11,426 nucleotides of DNA from Thermoguttaceae bacterium (GTDB taxonomy: Bacteria > Planctomycetota > Planctomycetia > Pirellulales > Thermoguttaceae), in the NCBI GenBank assembly GCA_024653385.1, contig JANLFZ010000051.1:1-11426 (forward strand). The letters run 5' to 3'. Shown piece after piece: positions 1 through 7,284 of this stretch. How positions within the stretch are numbered: the first letter of the stretch is position 1; every line of letters starts with the position of its first letter. A program made the position numbers and the translations under genes. A model generated the notes under the pieces. The model made no database searches. It was not told where the DNA came from and saw only the letters and a list, made by a program, of their open reading frames with translations.

Positions 1-72
1 CCGGGCGCGGGAGAGTAGGCCGTTTCGTGGGTTCGAACGGGGCAGTCGCGCTGCGCCGCCCTTCGCCCGGGA

Positions 73-567
73 CTATTTCGACGTGAGTTCCAGCTTGACG
101 GGCTCCATGCCCGACTTGACCTCCACGGTCAAGCCCGAGGTATCGGGATTGACGTATTTCGGTGGAACCAAGGATTTGGGCGGGGCCTCGGGGCCTTTGG
201 CGACGGGCGGCCCAGAGAGCCGAGTTCCCTCGGGCGCGGCGCCTGCGGCCGCGGGGCCGCCCTTGGCGTCGGCGGGTTTGTCGAGCTTGCTGACGCCCAC
301 CTTGTACTTGCCCGCCGGCGCGCCATCGCCCGGCTGGAACGAGGTCAGCGTGAACTTCCCCGAGCTGTCGGTTTGCCCGGTGGCGGGACGGCCCTGTCCG
401 ATGGGCACGAAGCTCACGGCAGCGCCTTCCAGCGGCTGGCCATCGAGCGTGACCGTGCCGCTGACCGGCACGGTGGCGGGCGTGCTCGGCCCGCATCCCC
501 CTAGCGCGACGCACGCCACCAGCGCCAGGATGCACCAAAGCGTCCCTTCAAACCGCATCGATCTCAT
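73..567 (-). CDS. Small lipoprotein with carboxypeptidase-regulatory-like (transthyretin-like) fold
   Basis: 164 aa, probably anchored to the envelope by lipidation. Residues 9-24 are hydrophobic and end in a lipobox, L22-G-G-C25, so signal peptidase II should cleave before Cys25. Residues 33-95 (VSGTVTLDGQPLEGAAVSF, then TGQTDSSGKFTL, then APAGKYKV) have the repeated Gly/Asp turn pattern of carboxypeptidase-regulatory-like beta-sandwich domains. Residues 97-135 are a Pro/Ala/Gly-rich linker, and a short beta-like tail follows (about 136-161). The ATG at 567 is preceded by AGGAGA with about 8 nt spacing. The gene lies 19 nt after the DUF1559 gene on the same strand, so the two are almost certainly cotranscribed. 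This pairing is common in planctomycetes. The exact function is unknown; a surface or periplasmic structural role beside the pilin-like protein is inference. No enzyme motif is visible. Confidence 0.9.
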   Translation of the reverse strand: MRSMRFEGTLWCILALVACVALGGCGPSTPATVPVSGTVTLDGQPLEGAAVSFVPIGQGRPATGQTDSSGKFTLTSFQPGDGAPAGKYKVGVSKLDKPADAKGGPAAAGAAPEGTRLSGPPVAKGPEAPPKSLVPPKYVNPDTSGLTVEVKSGMEPVKLELTSK

Positions 568-575
568 GCGAAGTG

Positions 576-581
576 TCTCCT
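576..581 (-). promoter_or_regulatory. Shine-Dalgarno of the small lipoprotein gene
   Basis: Read on the minus strand this is AGGAGA, about 8 nt before the ATG at 567. It lies in the 19-nt gap after the DUF1559 stop codon, which suggests independent re-initiation within the operon. Confidence 0.6.
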
Positions 582-586
582 ACCGG

Positions 587-1600
587 TTAGGGAACTTGAG
601 CCGGCCTGCCGTCGGCCTTGGCTCCGAGGTACTGATAGGTCCACATGTCGATCGTCTGCGAGACGAATCGCACCGACCCGTCGCCCAGGGCGAACTGGAC
701 CCCGCCGGGATGCTTCGAGCGGAACCCGAACTCGGTGTTCCAAGTGCACTGCCGGTTGCACTGGGTCAGGCCCGAGGCCGCGTAGTTGAAGTTCACGTCG
801 TGGCAGGTGTCGTAGTTGATCGGAATCAACGTGGTGCAGATGCCGTCGCCGTTGTTCGTGATGAACCATCCGTTGTGGGCATGGTCGGAGCATTTCGTGA
901 GGCGTTCGCCGACGAAGAGCGTATTGCTCAGCCCGTCGGTCACGTCGGCCATCCGGCATTGGTACCACCGGTTGTTGTTGCCGGGGTTCCGGGTGAACGG
1001 CCCGGCGGGATAGCCGTTCCAGTAACCCGACAGTTCCGGCGCGCTGACGTAGGGTTGATAGAACTGGTTGGCGTCGCAGGTGCAACTGGGGTTTCCGCCC
1101 CAGCTTTCCGGAGTCGGGCCGCACGAAGCGCCGTAATTATCCGCCGCGGGGCCCCAAGGCGTGAAATCCTCGTCGGTCGAACTCGGGCAACGGAACGTGC
1201 GGATCACCGTGTTGCGGATCAGGTTCGACGTGCCGGGAAACGTCTGCCCGTCGGTGTCGACGCGGAAGTCGACCGCCTGAAACACCTGGCTCTGCTCCAT
1301 GTAGGGGAGCATGCGGACCTTCACCGAGCCGCGGTAGGTGTTCGTGCTCCAACTCGGACCGCCCGGATAGGCCGGCACGCCGCACCACGTGTTCGGAAAC
1401 ACCTGGTACGTGTCGTGGTAATTGTGCAGTGCCAATCCCATCTGCTTGAGATTGTTCGAACACTGGGATCGCCGGGCGGCCTCGCGCGCCGCCTGCACGG
1501 CCGGCAGCAGCAGGGCGATCAGAATGCCGATAATGGCGATCACCACGAGCAACTCGACCAGGGTGAATGCCAAATTGCGTCTTGTCCTTTTTCTAAACAT
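587..1600 (-). CDS. DUF1559 prepilin-like protein with H-X9-DG motif
   Basis: 337 aa from the ATG at 1600. That start was chosen over a longer one at 1630 because GGAGGT sits 5 nt upstream of it and it begins directly at the basic n-region. Residues 1-10 are basic (FRKRTRRNL). They are followed by a type IV pilin/pseudopilin signal, AFTLVELLVVIAIIGILIAL, with Glu at mature position 5, and then PAVQAAREAARR. Prepilin peptidase should cut between Ala11 and Phe12 on the cytoplasmic face, leaving a membrane-inserted helix. The body carries the DUF1559 landmarks: a Cys-containing SQCSNNLKQMGLALHNYHD segment (45-63), VTDGLSNTLFVGER (220-233), and near the C-terminus His297 followed by nine residues and Asp307-Gly308, the planctomycete H-X9-DG signature. 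Planctomycetes carry many such paralogs. Their role is unresolved, with a pilin-like or surface-protein function suspected. The gene is first in a two-gene unit with the lipoprotein downstream. Confidence 0.95.
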   Translation of the reverse strand: MFRKRTRRNLAFTLVELLVVIAIIGILIALLLPAVQAAREAARRSQCSNNLKQMGLALHNYHDTYQVFPNTWCGVPAYPGGPSWSTNTYRGSVKVRMLPYMEQSQVFQAVDFRVDTDGQTFPGTSNLIRNTVIRTFRCPSSTDEDFTPWGPAADNYGASCGPTPESWGGNPSCTCDANQFYQPYVSAPELSGYWNGYPAGPFTRNPGNNNRWYQCRMADVTDGLSNTLFVGERLTKCSDHAHNGWFITNNGDGICTTLIPINYDTCHDVNFNYAASGLTQCNRQCTWNTEFGFRSKHPGGVQFALGDGSVRFVSQTIDMWTYQYLGAKADGRPAQVP

Positions 1601-1605
1601 ATAAG

Positions 1606-1611
1606 ACCTCC
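1606..1611 (-). promoter_or_regulatory. Strong Shine-Dalgarno fixing the DUF1559 start
   Basis: GGAGGT on the minus strand, 5 nt before the ATG at 1600. It falls inside the reading frame that would start at 1630, so it argues for the shorter protein. Confidence 0.75.
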
Positions 1612-1788
1612 ACCAAAGAACGGGAAACAACGCGGCGCCGGTGCAGCGCGACGAAGCCCCCCAACGCGAAATTGGAATCTCCCAAAAAAAGCGTAAACAC
1701 GATGTCTCGCGAGTCCTATTGTGACACCGCCGGCGATGGCCCGCAAGCGCCAGTTACCAAAGATTCACGCAGGGCTACGTCGCCTACC

Positions 1789-1806
1789 ACCTTGTTGTGG
1801 CAAGGT
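1789..1806 (-). terminator. Weak hairpin after the propeller gene stop
   Basis: ACCTTG and CAAGGT form a perfect 6-bp inverted repeat around a 6-nt loop, starting 20 nt past the propeller stop codon. In the minus-strand transcript no U-run follows it, so it is at best a weak terminator or a 3'-end stabilising hairpin. On the plus strand it is followed by a T-rich stretch, which would fit termination of antisense transcription. Confidence 0.25.
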
Positions 1807-1825
1807 TTCTTTCTGTGTTTATTTC

Positions 1826-3529
1826 CTATTTCTTTTTCAGATTTGTGGAATCGTCACTTCCCTCGATCAGCGTGCCAAGCTGATCCGAGGAAACGCTCTG
1901 GAACACCTCGCGAGGCCCGCCGGGCCAACGCACTTCGACCCGAGGGACGTGCTGGCGCTGTCCCAGCCCGAAGTGCAGCCTCGATCCGAAATGGCCCTGA
2001 TAGCCTCGGCCCGAATGCACTTCGTCGACGAGGACGAGGTCGCCCGCTGTGACCTGGACGCGGGCGCCCACGCCATCGCGGTTGGTCCTCGTCCCAACGA
2101 GGCGCAACTGGATCCAGTGGTTTTGGCCCGGCGATTCGTTTCGCAGCACGATCGCTCGGCGGCGTGAACTCAGGATCACGACATCGACGCGCCCGTCGTT
2201 GTCGAGGTCGTCGAACGCGGCGCCGCGCCCCACCGCGCGGACCCGCAACCCATCGCCGCTGGAGGCGGAGACGTTGGCGAACTTGCCGTTGCCGAGGTTG
2301 CGCAGCAGGACCGGGGTGTCGAGGTACGACGTGGTGCGGTCGACTTGCTCGACATTGTCGTCGATATGGCCTCGCACGTAGAAGATGTCGCGCAGGCCGT
2401 CGTTGTCGAAGTCGACGAAGCCGCATCCCCACTTGACGTTGTTGAGCCCTCCGGCTCCGGCCCCGGCCAGCATCGTCACGTCGTCGAACATCCCGTCACC
2501 GCGATTGCGAAAAAGCATCGGCAGTTCGCCCTGGTAGTCGGTGACAAAAAAGTCGAGCCGTCCGTCGTTGTCGTAATCGGCGCAGTCGACGGCCATGGCG
2601 CTGACCGCCTCGCCGTAAAGGCTCAGTCCCACGCCGGCCAAGAGGCCCCTTTCGGTAAACTTCCCGTGGCCGTCGTTGCGGAACAGGAAATTGCCGGTGG
2701 TCGTGTCGTTGGCCACGAAGATGTCGGGATCGCCATCGTCGTCGTAGTCGGCGCAGACGGTCCCCATGCCCGGACCGGGGTGGTTGCCGATGCCCGACTC
2801 GGCGGTGATTTCGCGAAAGGTCCCGTCGCCCTCGTTGCGGAACAACTGGTTCGGCTGGTGCGGGTAGAACCGCGGCCCGGCGTACCTGGGGATTCCGCGC
2901 AGCATGGGGACAACGTGCAGGTCGTAGCGGAATCGCACGTAGTTCGAGACGAAGAGGTCGAGATCGCCGTCGCCGTCGATGTCGAGGAAGTTCACGCCGG
3001 CGCCGAGTTTGTCGCCGCGCGCGACGCCGGCGCGCGCGGTGACCTCGGTGAACGTGCCGTCGCCGTTGTTGCGATACAGGACGTTGGGGCCGAAGTTGCT
3101 GACATAGAGGTCGGGCAGGCCGTCGCTGTCGTAGTCGCCCACGCAGACGCCCATGCCGTAGCCCCTCCCGCCCACGCCGGCCTGTTCGGTCACGTCGACG
3201 AACCGGAACCCACCCAGGTTTCGATACAGGGCGTTGCGCGCGGGGCGATCGGGGTTCGCGCCGGGCAGCGGCCGCCCGCTGACAAAGTAGATGTCGATCA
3301 GTCCATCGCCGTCGTAATCGAACGTGGCCAGGCCCGAGCACACCGTCTCGACGATGTACCGCCGCCCACTCGAACCATCGGTGTGCTCGAACGTAATGCC
3401 CGTGGCGCTGGTCACATCGCGCAGGACGATTTGGGCAAACGCCCCGGAGCACGCGGTCGCAACCGCAAGCGTGAAGATCCAGAGCACCGCGCCGGCGCGC
3501 GGGCGCAAGACCTGGTGGATGGCAGACAT
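1826..3529 (-). CDS. CRTAC1-family secreted protein: seven FG-GAP/VCBS repeats plus ASPIC/UnbV domain
   Basis: 567 aa. The ATG at 3529 was chosen because it lies 1 nt past the TPR gene's stop (TAGCATG) and begins a signal peptide: hydrophobic residues 13-31, cleavage near AFA-Q33. The longer open frame upstream overlaps the TPR gene and reads as Arg/Pro-rich shadow. The mature part has seven calcium-loop motifs of the DxDxDGxxD type, starting near residues 71, 132, 183, 261, 318, 373 and 441. Most are followed by an LYRNxGDGTF-like strand. Seven repeats suggest a seven-bladed, calcium-stabilised beta-propeller. Residues 470-555 (NHWIQLRLVG, NRDGVGARV, SGRGYQG, HFGLG, VEVRWPGG) are a typical ASPIC/UnbV domain. 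It is probably exported to the periplasm or surface. The ligand is unknown; binding rather than catalysis is expected. It is cotranscribed and probably translationally coupled with the TPR gene. Confidence 0.95.
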   Translation of the reverse strand: MSAIHQVLRPRAGAVLWIFTLAVATACSGAFAQIVLRDVTSATGITFEHTDGSSGRRYIVETVCSGLATFDYDGDGLIDIYFVSGRPLPGANPDRPARNALYRNLGGFRFVDVTEQAGVGGRGYGMGVCVGDYDSDGLPDLYVSNFGPNVLYRNNGDGTFTEVTARAGVARGDKLGAGVNFLDIDGDGDLDLFVSNYVRFRYDLHVVPMLRGIPRYAGPRFYPHQPNQLFRNEGDGTFREITAESGIGNHPGPGMGTVCADYDDDGDPDIFVANDTTTGNFLFRNDGHGKFTERGLLAGVGLSLYGEAVSAMAVDCADYDNDGRLDFFVTDYQGELPMLFRNRGDGMFDDVTMLAGAGAGGLNNVKWGCGFVDFDNDGLRDIFYVRGHIDDNVEQVDRTTSYLDTPVLLRNLGNGKFANVSASSGDGLRVRAVGRGAAFDDLDNDGRVDVVILSSRRRAIVLRNESPGQNHWIQLRLVGTRTNRDGVGARVQVTAGDLVLVDEVHSGRGYQGHFGSRLHFGLGQRQHVPRVEVRWPGGPREVFQSVSSDQLGTLIEGSDDSTNLKKK

Positions 3530-3530
3530 G

Positions 3531-5054
3531 CTACTTCTCGTGCCGCAGCGATTCTTGCAAGCGGCGGTATTGGGGGTTGTCGGGTTCCAGGCGCAGGGCT
3601 TCGCCGACGGCCTTGCGGGCCGCCTCGAGTTCGCCGGCGCTCTGACAGGCGGCGGCCAGCAGCGCATAATTCGGCGCGGTCGGGGCAAGCCGGACCGCGG
3701 TCTCGGCACACCGCCGGGCCTGGAGCGGGTCGCGGCCCGCCCGCAAATAAAACTGCGCCATGGCGGCATGGGCCTGGGCGTGGCCGGGCGCGACCTCGAT
3801 GGCCTTGCGAAACGCCCGCTCGGCGGCCTCGAGACGATCCAACTGGGCGTTCAGCACGCCGAGACTCAACCAATAGACCGAGTTGCGGGGCTCGATCCGC
3901 ACCAATTCCTCCGCCGGCCGGATGGCCTCTGCCGCCCGACCCTCTTGTTGGCATAGCGCCACCAGGCCCAGCCGGGCGTCGGCGTTGCGCTCGTCCAGCG
4001 ATGCGGCTCGGCGCCAGTGGTCCTCGGCCGGGCGAGTCTGGCTTTGGTGGAGGTAGACTTGCGCGGCCAGGCAATGGACCATCGCCACGCTTGCGCGGAG
4101 TGCGGCCAGGTCGTCGAACGCCTTGAGCTTTTGCTTCTCTGCCTCTTGATCTTGTTGCTTGCGCCGATCGAACTCGGCGCGCCAGCGGTCCGCCTCGGCG
4201 TTGTCCCCCAAGCGTGCGCAGGCCGTGGCCAGTCCGTGGTACGCGTGCGTCAGCGCCGGGTCGAGGCCGATCGCGGCCGAAAAGGCGTCCTTGGCCTTTT
4301 GGTGATCGTTCAGCAGGAGCCGTGCCCGGCCCAGGAAATAGAGTCCCTCGGCCGTCGCGAGCGCCGCTTGCCCAGAACGCTCCAGCACCGCAACGGCCTG
4401 GTCGGCTTCGCCGCTATGCAGCAGGGCCTCGGCCAGGCGAATGCGGGCGTCGGTCCGCTGGGGATCGGCCTGGCACGCGCGGTCAAAGCACGTTCGAGCC
4501 CGCTCGAAATCGCCCGTCTTCAACGCGACTTGGCCCAACCGAACATGCGCCTCGGCATAGCGGGCATCGAGATCGAGGCAGCGCTGCCAACACCGGACGG
4601 CCTCGGCCGTCTGACCATATCGGTGGTGCATCCAGGCCCGCACCGCCAGCGCCTCGGCACTGGTCGGGAAGGCTTCGGCAACCCGCGCGGCGGTCTCGGC
4701 AGCTTCCCGGCGAAGGGCAGTCATCTCGGCCTGGCGCAGGTCTTCGGCCGCGGGCAACGCCGGCAGCAATGCCGAGTCCACCGATTGGGGTCGAGACTCC
4801 CCACCGGTCAGCGCATCTTTCGACGCGGGGGGGGACTCGGACGTAATTTTAGGGGGCTGGTGCGTATTTTCCGTCTTGAGGTCGTTCGGTTCGGCCGCTT
4901 GGCGACACCCCACCAGCCCAGCAGTCCCAGACAGCAAAACGAGGGCCAGCAGGATCGCGGCCAAGACGATGGGATTGTGCCAGCAACCCACCCAAGCGAT
5001 GGGGCCGCGCCGCGTCGCGACATGACTGACGATCGAGGAAAAGCGTGTTGCCAT
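3531..5054 (-). CDS. TPR-repeat lipoprotein or membrane-anchored protein
   Basis: 507 aa from the ATG at 5054; a TTG at 5123 would add 23 hydrophilic residues and cannot be excluded, since neither start has a strong ribosome-binding site. Residues 28-49 form one hydrophobic segment ending in L47-V-G-C50, a lipobox, after an unusually long n-region. It is therefore either a lipoprotein or a single-pass anchored protein with the rest outside the cytoplasm. Residues 51-100 are a Pro/Ser/Glu-rich linker. From about 105 to 500 there are roughly nine tetratricopeptide units with the usual W/L/G/Y/A/P positions, for example AEAVRCWQRCLDLDARYAEA (150-169), then 235-268, 342-375, 392-425 and 426-459. 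A charged, coiled-coil-like break lies at about 290-318. TPR arrays are protein-docking scaffolds. Coupling to the propeller gene suggests the two products act together, as in the frequent planctomycete TPR plus CRTAC1 pairing. The partner and process are unknown. Confidence 0.93.
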   Translation of the reverse strand: MATRFSSIVSHVATRRGPIAWVGCWHNPIVLAAILLALVLLSGTAGLVGCRQAAEPNDLKTENTHQPPKITSESPPASKDALTGGESRPQSVDSALLPALPAAEDLRQAEMTALRREAAETAARVAEAFPTSAEALAVRAWMHHRYGQTAEAVRCWQRCLDLDARYAEAHVRLGQVALKTGDFERARTCFDRACQADPQRTDARIRLAEALLHSGEADQAVAVLERSGQAALATAEGLYFLGRARLLLNDHQKAKDAFSAAIGLDPALTHAYHGLATACARLGDNAEADRWRAEFDRRKQQDQEAEKQKLKAFDDLAALRASVAMVHCLAAQVYLHQSQTRPAEDHWRRAASLDERNADARLGLVALCQQEGRAAEAIRPAEELVRIEPRNSVYWLSLGVLNAQLDRLEAAERAFRKAIEVAPGHAQAHAAMAQFYLRAGRDPLQARRCAETAVRLAPTAPNYALLAAACQSAGELEAARKAVGEALRLEPDNPQYRRLQESLRHEK

Positions 5055-5092
5055 GCGGTTTGATCGTTCGGGTCTGCCTCTTCCTCTATGTA

Positions 5093-5115
5093 TTGCCTTG
5101 TTTCGCAAAAGGCAA
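5093..5115. repeat. 7-bp inverted repeat in the divergent promoter region
   Basis: TTGCCTT and AAGGCAA form a perfect inverted repeat with a 9-nt spacer. It lies 38 nt upstream of the TPR gene start and upstream of the ftsH promoter candidate. It could be a dimeric-regulator operator or a 5'-UTR hairpin of the TPR transcript. A short palindrome can arise by chance, so this is only a candidate. Confidence 0.35.
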
Positions 5116-5145
5116 CCAATCAAAGCCCGGGGTTCGGTAGACTCA

Positions 5146-5174
5146 TCGAAAAATGCTCACCCGTGGGGTAGAAT
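5146..5174 (+). promoter_or_regulatory. Candidate sigma-70-type promoter for ftsH
   Basis: TCGAAA (4/6 match to the -35 consensus), a 17-nt spacer and TAGAAT (5/6 match to the -10) are followed by the ftsH start 47 nt downstream. This is the best-spaced pair I found in the divergent region. It is a consensus match only, and planctomycete promoters are poorly defined. Confidence 0.35.
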
Positions 5175-5220
5175 GCGCTAGGGCTATTTGTGGCATCGGC
5201 ACAGGATCGAAAGGGCGTCG

Positions 5221-7200
5221 ATGGAGAACAAGCCTGAGGAGGGGAATCGCCCCCCTGAACAGGCCGCACACCGGCCGCGGATGAACCCGTCGACGCTCTG
5301 GCTCCTCCTCGGGCTTGCGATCGTTGCCGGTTTCCTCTTCTTTCGCACCAATTCGGTCCCCCGGGCGGAGATCAACTACGGTCTTTTTCGGGCGGAGTTG
5401 GAGCGCGGGAACATCGCGTCGGTCGAAGTCAAGGGGATGAAGATCCTTGGCCAGTTCAAAGAGCCGCCGGTCGTCCCCGGGGGCAAGACCGATAAGGACG
5501 GCAATCCCCAGCGGTATCCGGCAAGCTTTGTCACCACCGTGCCCCCTTGGGTGCTCGACGACCCCGCGTTCGACGACGCATTGTACAAGCGCTTGGGCGA
5601 CAAGTATCACGCGTCGGAGCCCAGCGACAACAGCAACTACCTGCTCGGGGTGTACCTGCTGGTGACGGTGCTGTTGTTCGCGGGGGTGTGGCTCATGTTT
5701 CGCCGCACGCGCGACCAGGTGCTCGGCGGCGGGCTTCTGGCGGGCTTCGCGAAGAGTCCGGCACGGCGGTATCAGGCGGGCGACAAGCCGGTCACCTTCC
5801 AGGACGTGGCCGGCCTCGAGGGCGTCAAGAGCGAACTCGTCGAGATCGTCGAGTACCTCAAGGACCCCAAGAAGTTCCAGCGTCTGGGGGGGCGCGTGCC
5901 CAAGGGCATCCTCCTGATGGGGCCGCCGGGCACCGGCAAGACCCTGCTGGGCCGGGCCGTGGCCGGCGAGGCGGGCGTGCCGTTCTTCTCGATCAGCGGT
6001 TCGGAGTTCATCCAGATGTTCGTGGGCGTCGGCGCCAGCCGGGTCCGCGACCTGTTCGCGACGGCCAAGGAGAACGCGCCCGCCATTCTGTTCATCGACG
6101 AAATCGACGCCGTGGGTCGGCACCGCGGGGCCGGGCTGGGCGGAGGGCACGACGAACGCGAGCAGACCCTCAATCAGATCCTCAGCGAGATGGACGGTTT
6201 CACCCAGAACGACTCGGTCATCGTCATGGCCGCCACGAACCGTCCCGACGTGCTCGATCCGGCCTTGTTGCGGCCCGGCCGGTTCGATCGGCACATTACC
6301 GTCGACCGGCCCAACCACAAGGGCCGCCTGGCGATCTTCAAGGTCCACACCCGAGAGGTCCCCTTGGCCGACGATGTCGACCTCGATCGCCTGGCCGCCG
6401 GCACGGTGGGGCTCACCGGCGCGGATATCCGCAATCTGGTCAACGAAGCCGCCTTGTGGGCCACGCGCCAGGGCAAGGACCAGGTCGAGATGAGCGACTT
6501 CGAGTACGCCCGAGACAAAGTGCTCATGGGCCCGAAGCGCGAGGAGATCCTCACGGGCAAAGAGAAGGCGATGACGGCGTATCACGAGGCGGGCCATGCG
6601 CTGTTGGTGTGGCTTGTCCCCTCCAGCGACCGCGTCCACAAGATCTCGATCATCCCCCGGGGGCGCGCGCTGGGCGCCACCCAGTTGCTTCCCGAGGAAG
6701 ACCGTGTGAACATCAGCGAGAGCGAGCTGCACAACCGGCTGGCGTTTCTGTTGGGCGGGAGGGCCGCCGAGAAGCTGCAATTCAACGAGTACAGCGCGGG
6801 GGCCGAGGACGACTTGAAGCGGGCCACGCAGATCGCCCGGCGCATGGTCGCCCACTGGGGCATGAGCGAACGTCTTGGCCCGGTCGCTTTTCGCGCCGGC
6901 GAGGAGCATCCCTTCCTCGGCAAGGAGATGGCCGAACCCCGCGAGTACAGCGAGCACACGGCCCGGGTGATCGACGAAGAGATCGTCCGGATCCTCCGCG
7001 ATGCCGAGGACCGTGCCGAGGCGCTGCTTTCGCAGCACCGCGACAAGCTTCAGACCCTGGCCGAGGCCCTGGAGCGGGAAGAAGTGCTCGAGGAACGACA
7101 GATCGAGCAGTTGATCGGACCGTCGGCCTGCACCTCGACGAGCCTGAGTCCCGCCGCGGCCGCCCGCACCCCAGCCCCCCCTGCCCCGGACGGAAAATAA
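5221..7200 (+). CDS. ftsH: ATP-dependent zinc metalloprotease FtsH
   Basis: 659 aa, the usual FtsH length. It is a membrane-bound hexameric AAA+ protease that unfolds and degrades misfolded membrane proteins and regulatory substrates on the cytoplasmic face. In order: hydrophilic N-tail; TM1 (25-41); an extracytoplasmic FtsH-ext domain (about 48-135); TM2 (139-160); AAA domain with Walker A GPPGTGKT (234-241), the pore motif FVGVGASRVRDLF, Walker B ILFIDEID (289-296) and second region of homology ATNRPDVLDPALLRPGRFDR; and M41 peptidase with zinc site HEAGH (455-459) and third ligand Asp531 in GAEDDLKRAT. All key residues are present, so it should be active. The C-terminus ends in a short Ala/Pro-rich tail. 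The ATG at 5221 was preferred to the TTG at 5188 because of an AAAGGG 5 nt upstream and better initiation codon. It is transcribed divergently from the TPR operon. Planctomycetes usually carry several ftsH copies, so this may be one paralog. Confidence 0.98.
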   Translation: MENKPEEGNRPPEQAAHRPRMNPSTLWLLLGLAIVAGFLFFRTNSVPRAEINYGLFRAELERGNIASVEVKGMKILGQFKEPPVVPGGKTDKDGNPQRYPASFVTTVPPWVLDDPAFDDALYKRLGDKYHASEPSDNSNYLLGVYLLVTVLLFAGVWLMFRRTRDQVLGGGLLAGFAKSPARRYQAGDKPVTFQDVAGLEGVKSELVEIVEYLKDPKKFQRLGGRVPKGILLMGPPGTGKTLLGRAVAGEAGVPFFSISGSEFIQMFVGVGASRVRDLFATAKENAPAILFIDEIDAVGRHRGAGLGGGHDEREQTLNQILSEMDGFTQNDSVIVMAATNRPDVLDPALLRPGRFDRHITVDRPNHKGRLAIFKVHTREVPLADDVDLDRLAAGTVGLTGADIRNLVNEAALWATRQGKDQVEMSDFEYARDKVLMGPKREEILTGKEKAMTAYHEAGHALLVWLVPSSDRVHKISIIPRGRALGATQLLPEEDRVNISESELHNRLAFLLGGRAAEKLQFNEYSAGAEDDLKRATQIARRMVAHWGMSERLGPVAFRAGEEHPFLGKEMAEPREYSEHTARVIDEEIVRILRDAEDRAEALLSQHRDKLQTLAEALEREEVLEERQIEQLIGPSACTSTSLSPAAAARTPAPPAPDGK

Positions 7201-7271
7201 GGCCCGGGAAGGTCTGGGCTTGGCTCGACGAATCCTGTATGCTCGACGGCCAAGCGAATCCAAGAGCAAGC

Positions 7272-7277
7272 AAGGAG
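7272..7277 (+). promoter_or_regulatory. Shine-Dalgarno of the ceramidase-like gene
   Basis: AAGGAG, 7 nt before the ATG at 7285. It supports that start, which also opens a clean signal peptide. Confidence 0.65.
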
Positions 7278-7284
7278 TCTCCCC

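Larger units (their letters stand above)
1601..1825. other. Intergenic region between the propeller operon and the DUF1559 operon
   Basis: About 225 bp with no convincing gene; the short frames here lack a start signal and protein-like composition. It must hold the 3' end of the TPR/propeller transcript and, if the units are separate, the DUF1559 promoter. I could not find a sigma-70-like -35/-10 pair that I would defend. Notable contents are a 6-bp hairpin at 1789-1806 and AT-rich, pyrimidine-rich plus-strand sequence around 1806-1842. Confidence 0.5.

Noticed and set aside
25..55. GTTCGAAC motif resembling a tRNA T-loop
   Set aside because: The flanking bases do not form a T-stem on either strand, and there is no acceptor stem or anticodon arm around it.
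1..72. Inverted CCGGGCG (1-7) and CGCCCGG (64-70) as a possible terminator after the lipoprotein gene
   Set aside because: The arms are 56 nt apart, there is no U-run, and such GC-rich 7-mers are expected by chance here; the left edge of the window also prevents judging context.
83..1696. Plus-strand open frame opposite the DUF1559 and lipoprotein genes
   Set aside because: Antisense to two genes with clear signal peptides, motifs and ribosome-binding sites; no recognisable domain.
1826..3529. DNA-level repeats (recurring CGTCGTTGTC-like blocks) as a possible repeat array or CRISPR
   Set aside because: They are irregularly spaced and explained by the DxDxDG and RNxGDGTF protein motifs of the FG-GAP repeats.
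2345..4126. Long plus-strand open frame opposite the propeller and TPR genes
   Set aside because: Its Val/Asp/Ala-rich repeats are the complement of the DxDxDG codons on the other strand, and it crosses the junction of two real genes.
7200..7222. Possible hairpin just after the ftsH stop codon
   Set aside because: Only a six-pair stem including one wobble, a 10-nt loop and no T-run, so it is too weak to call a terminator between ftsH and the ceramidase-like gene.
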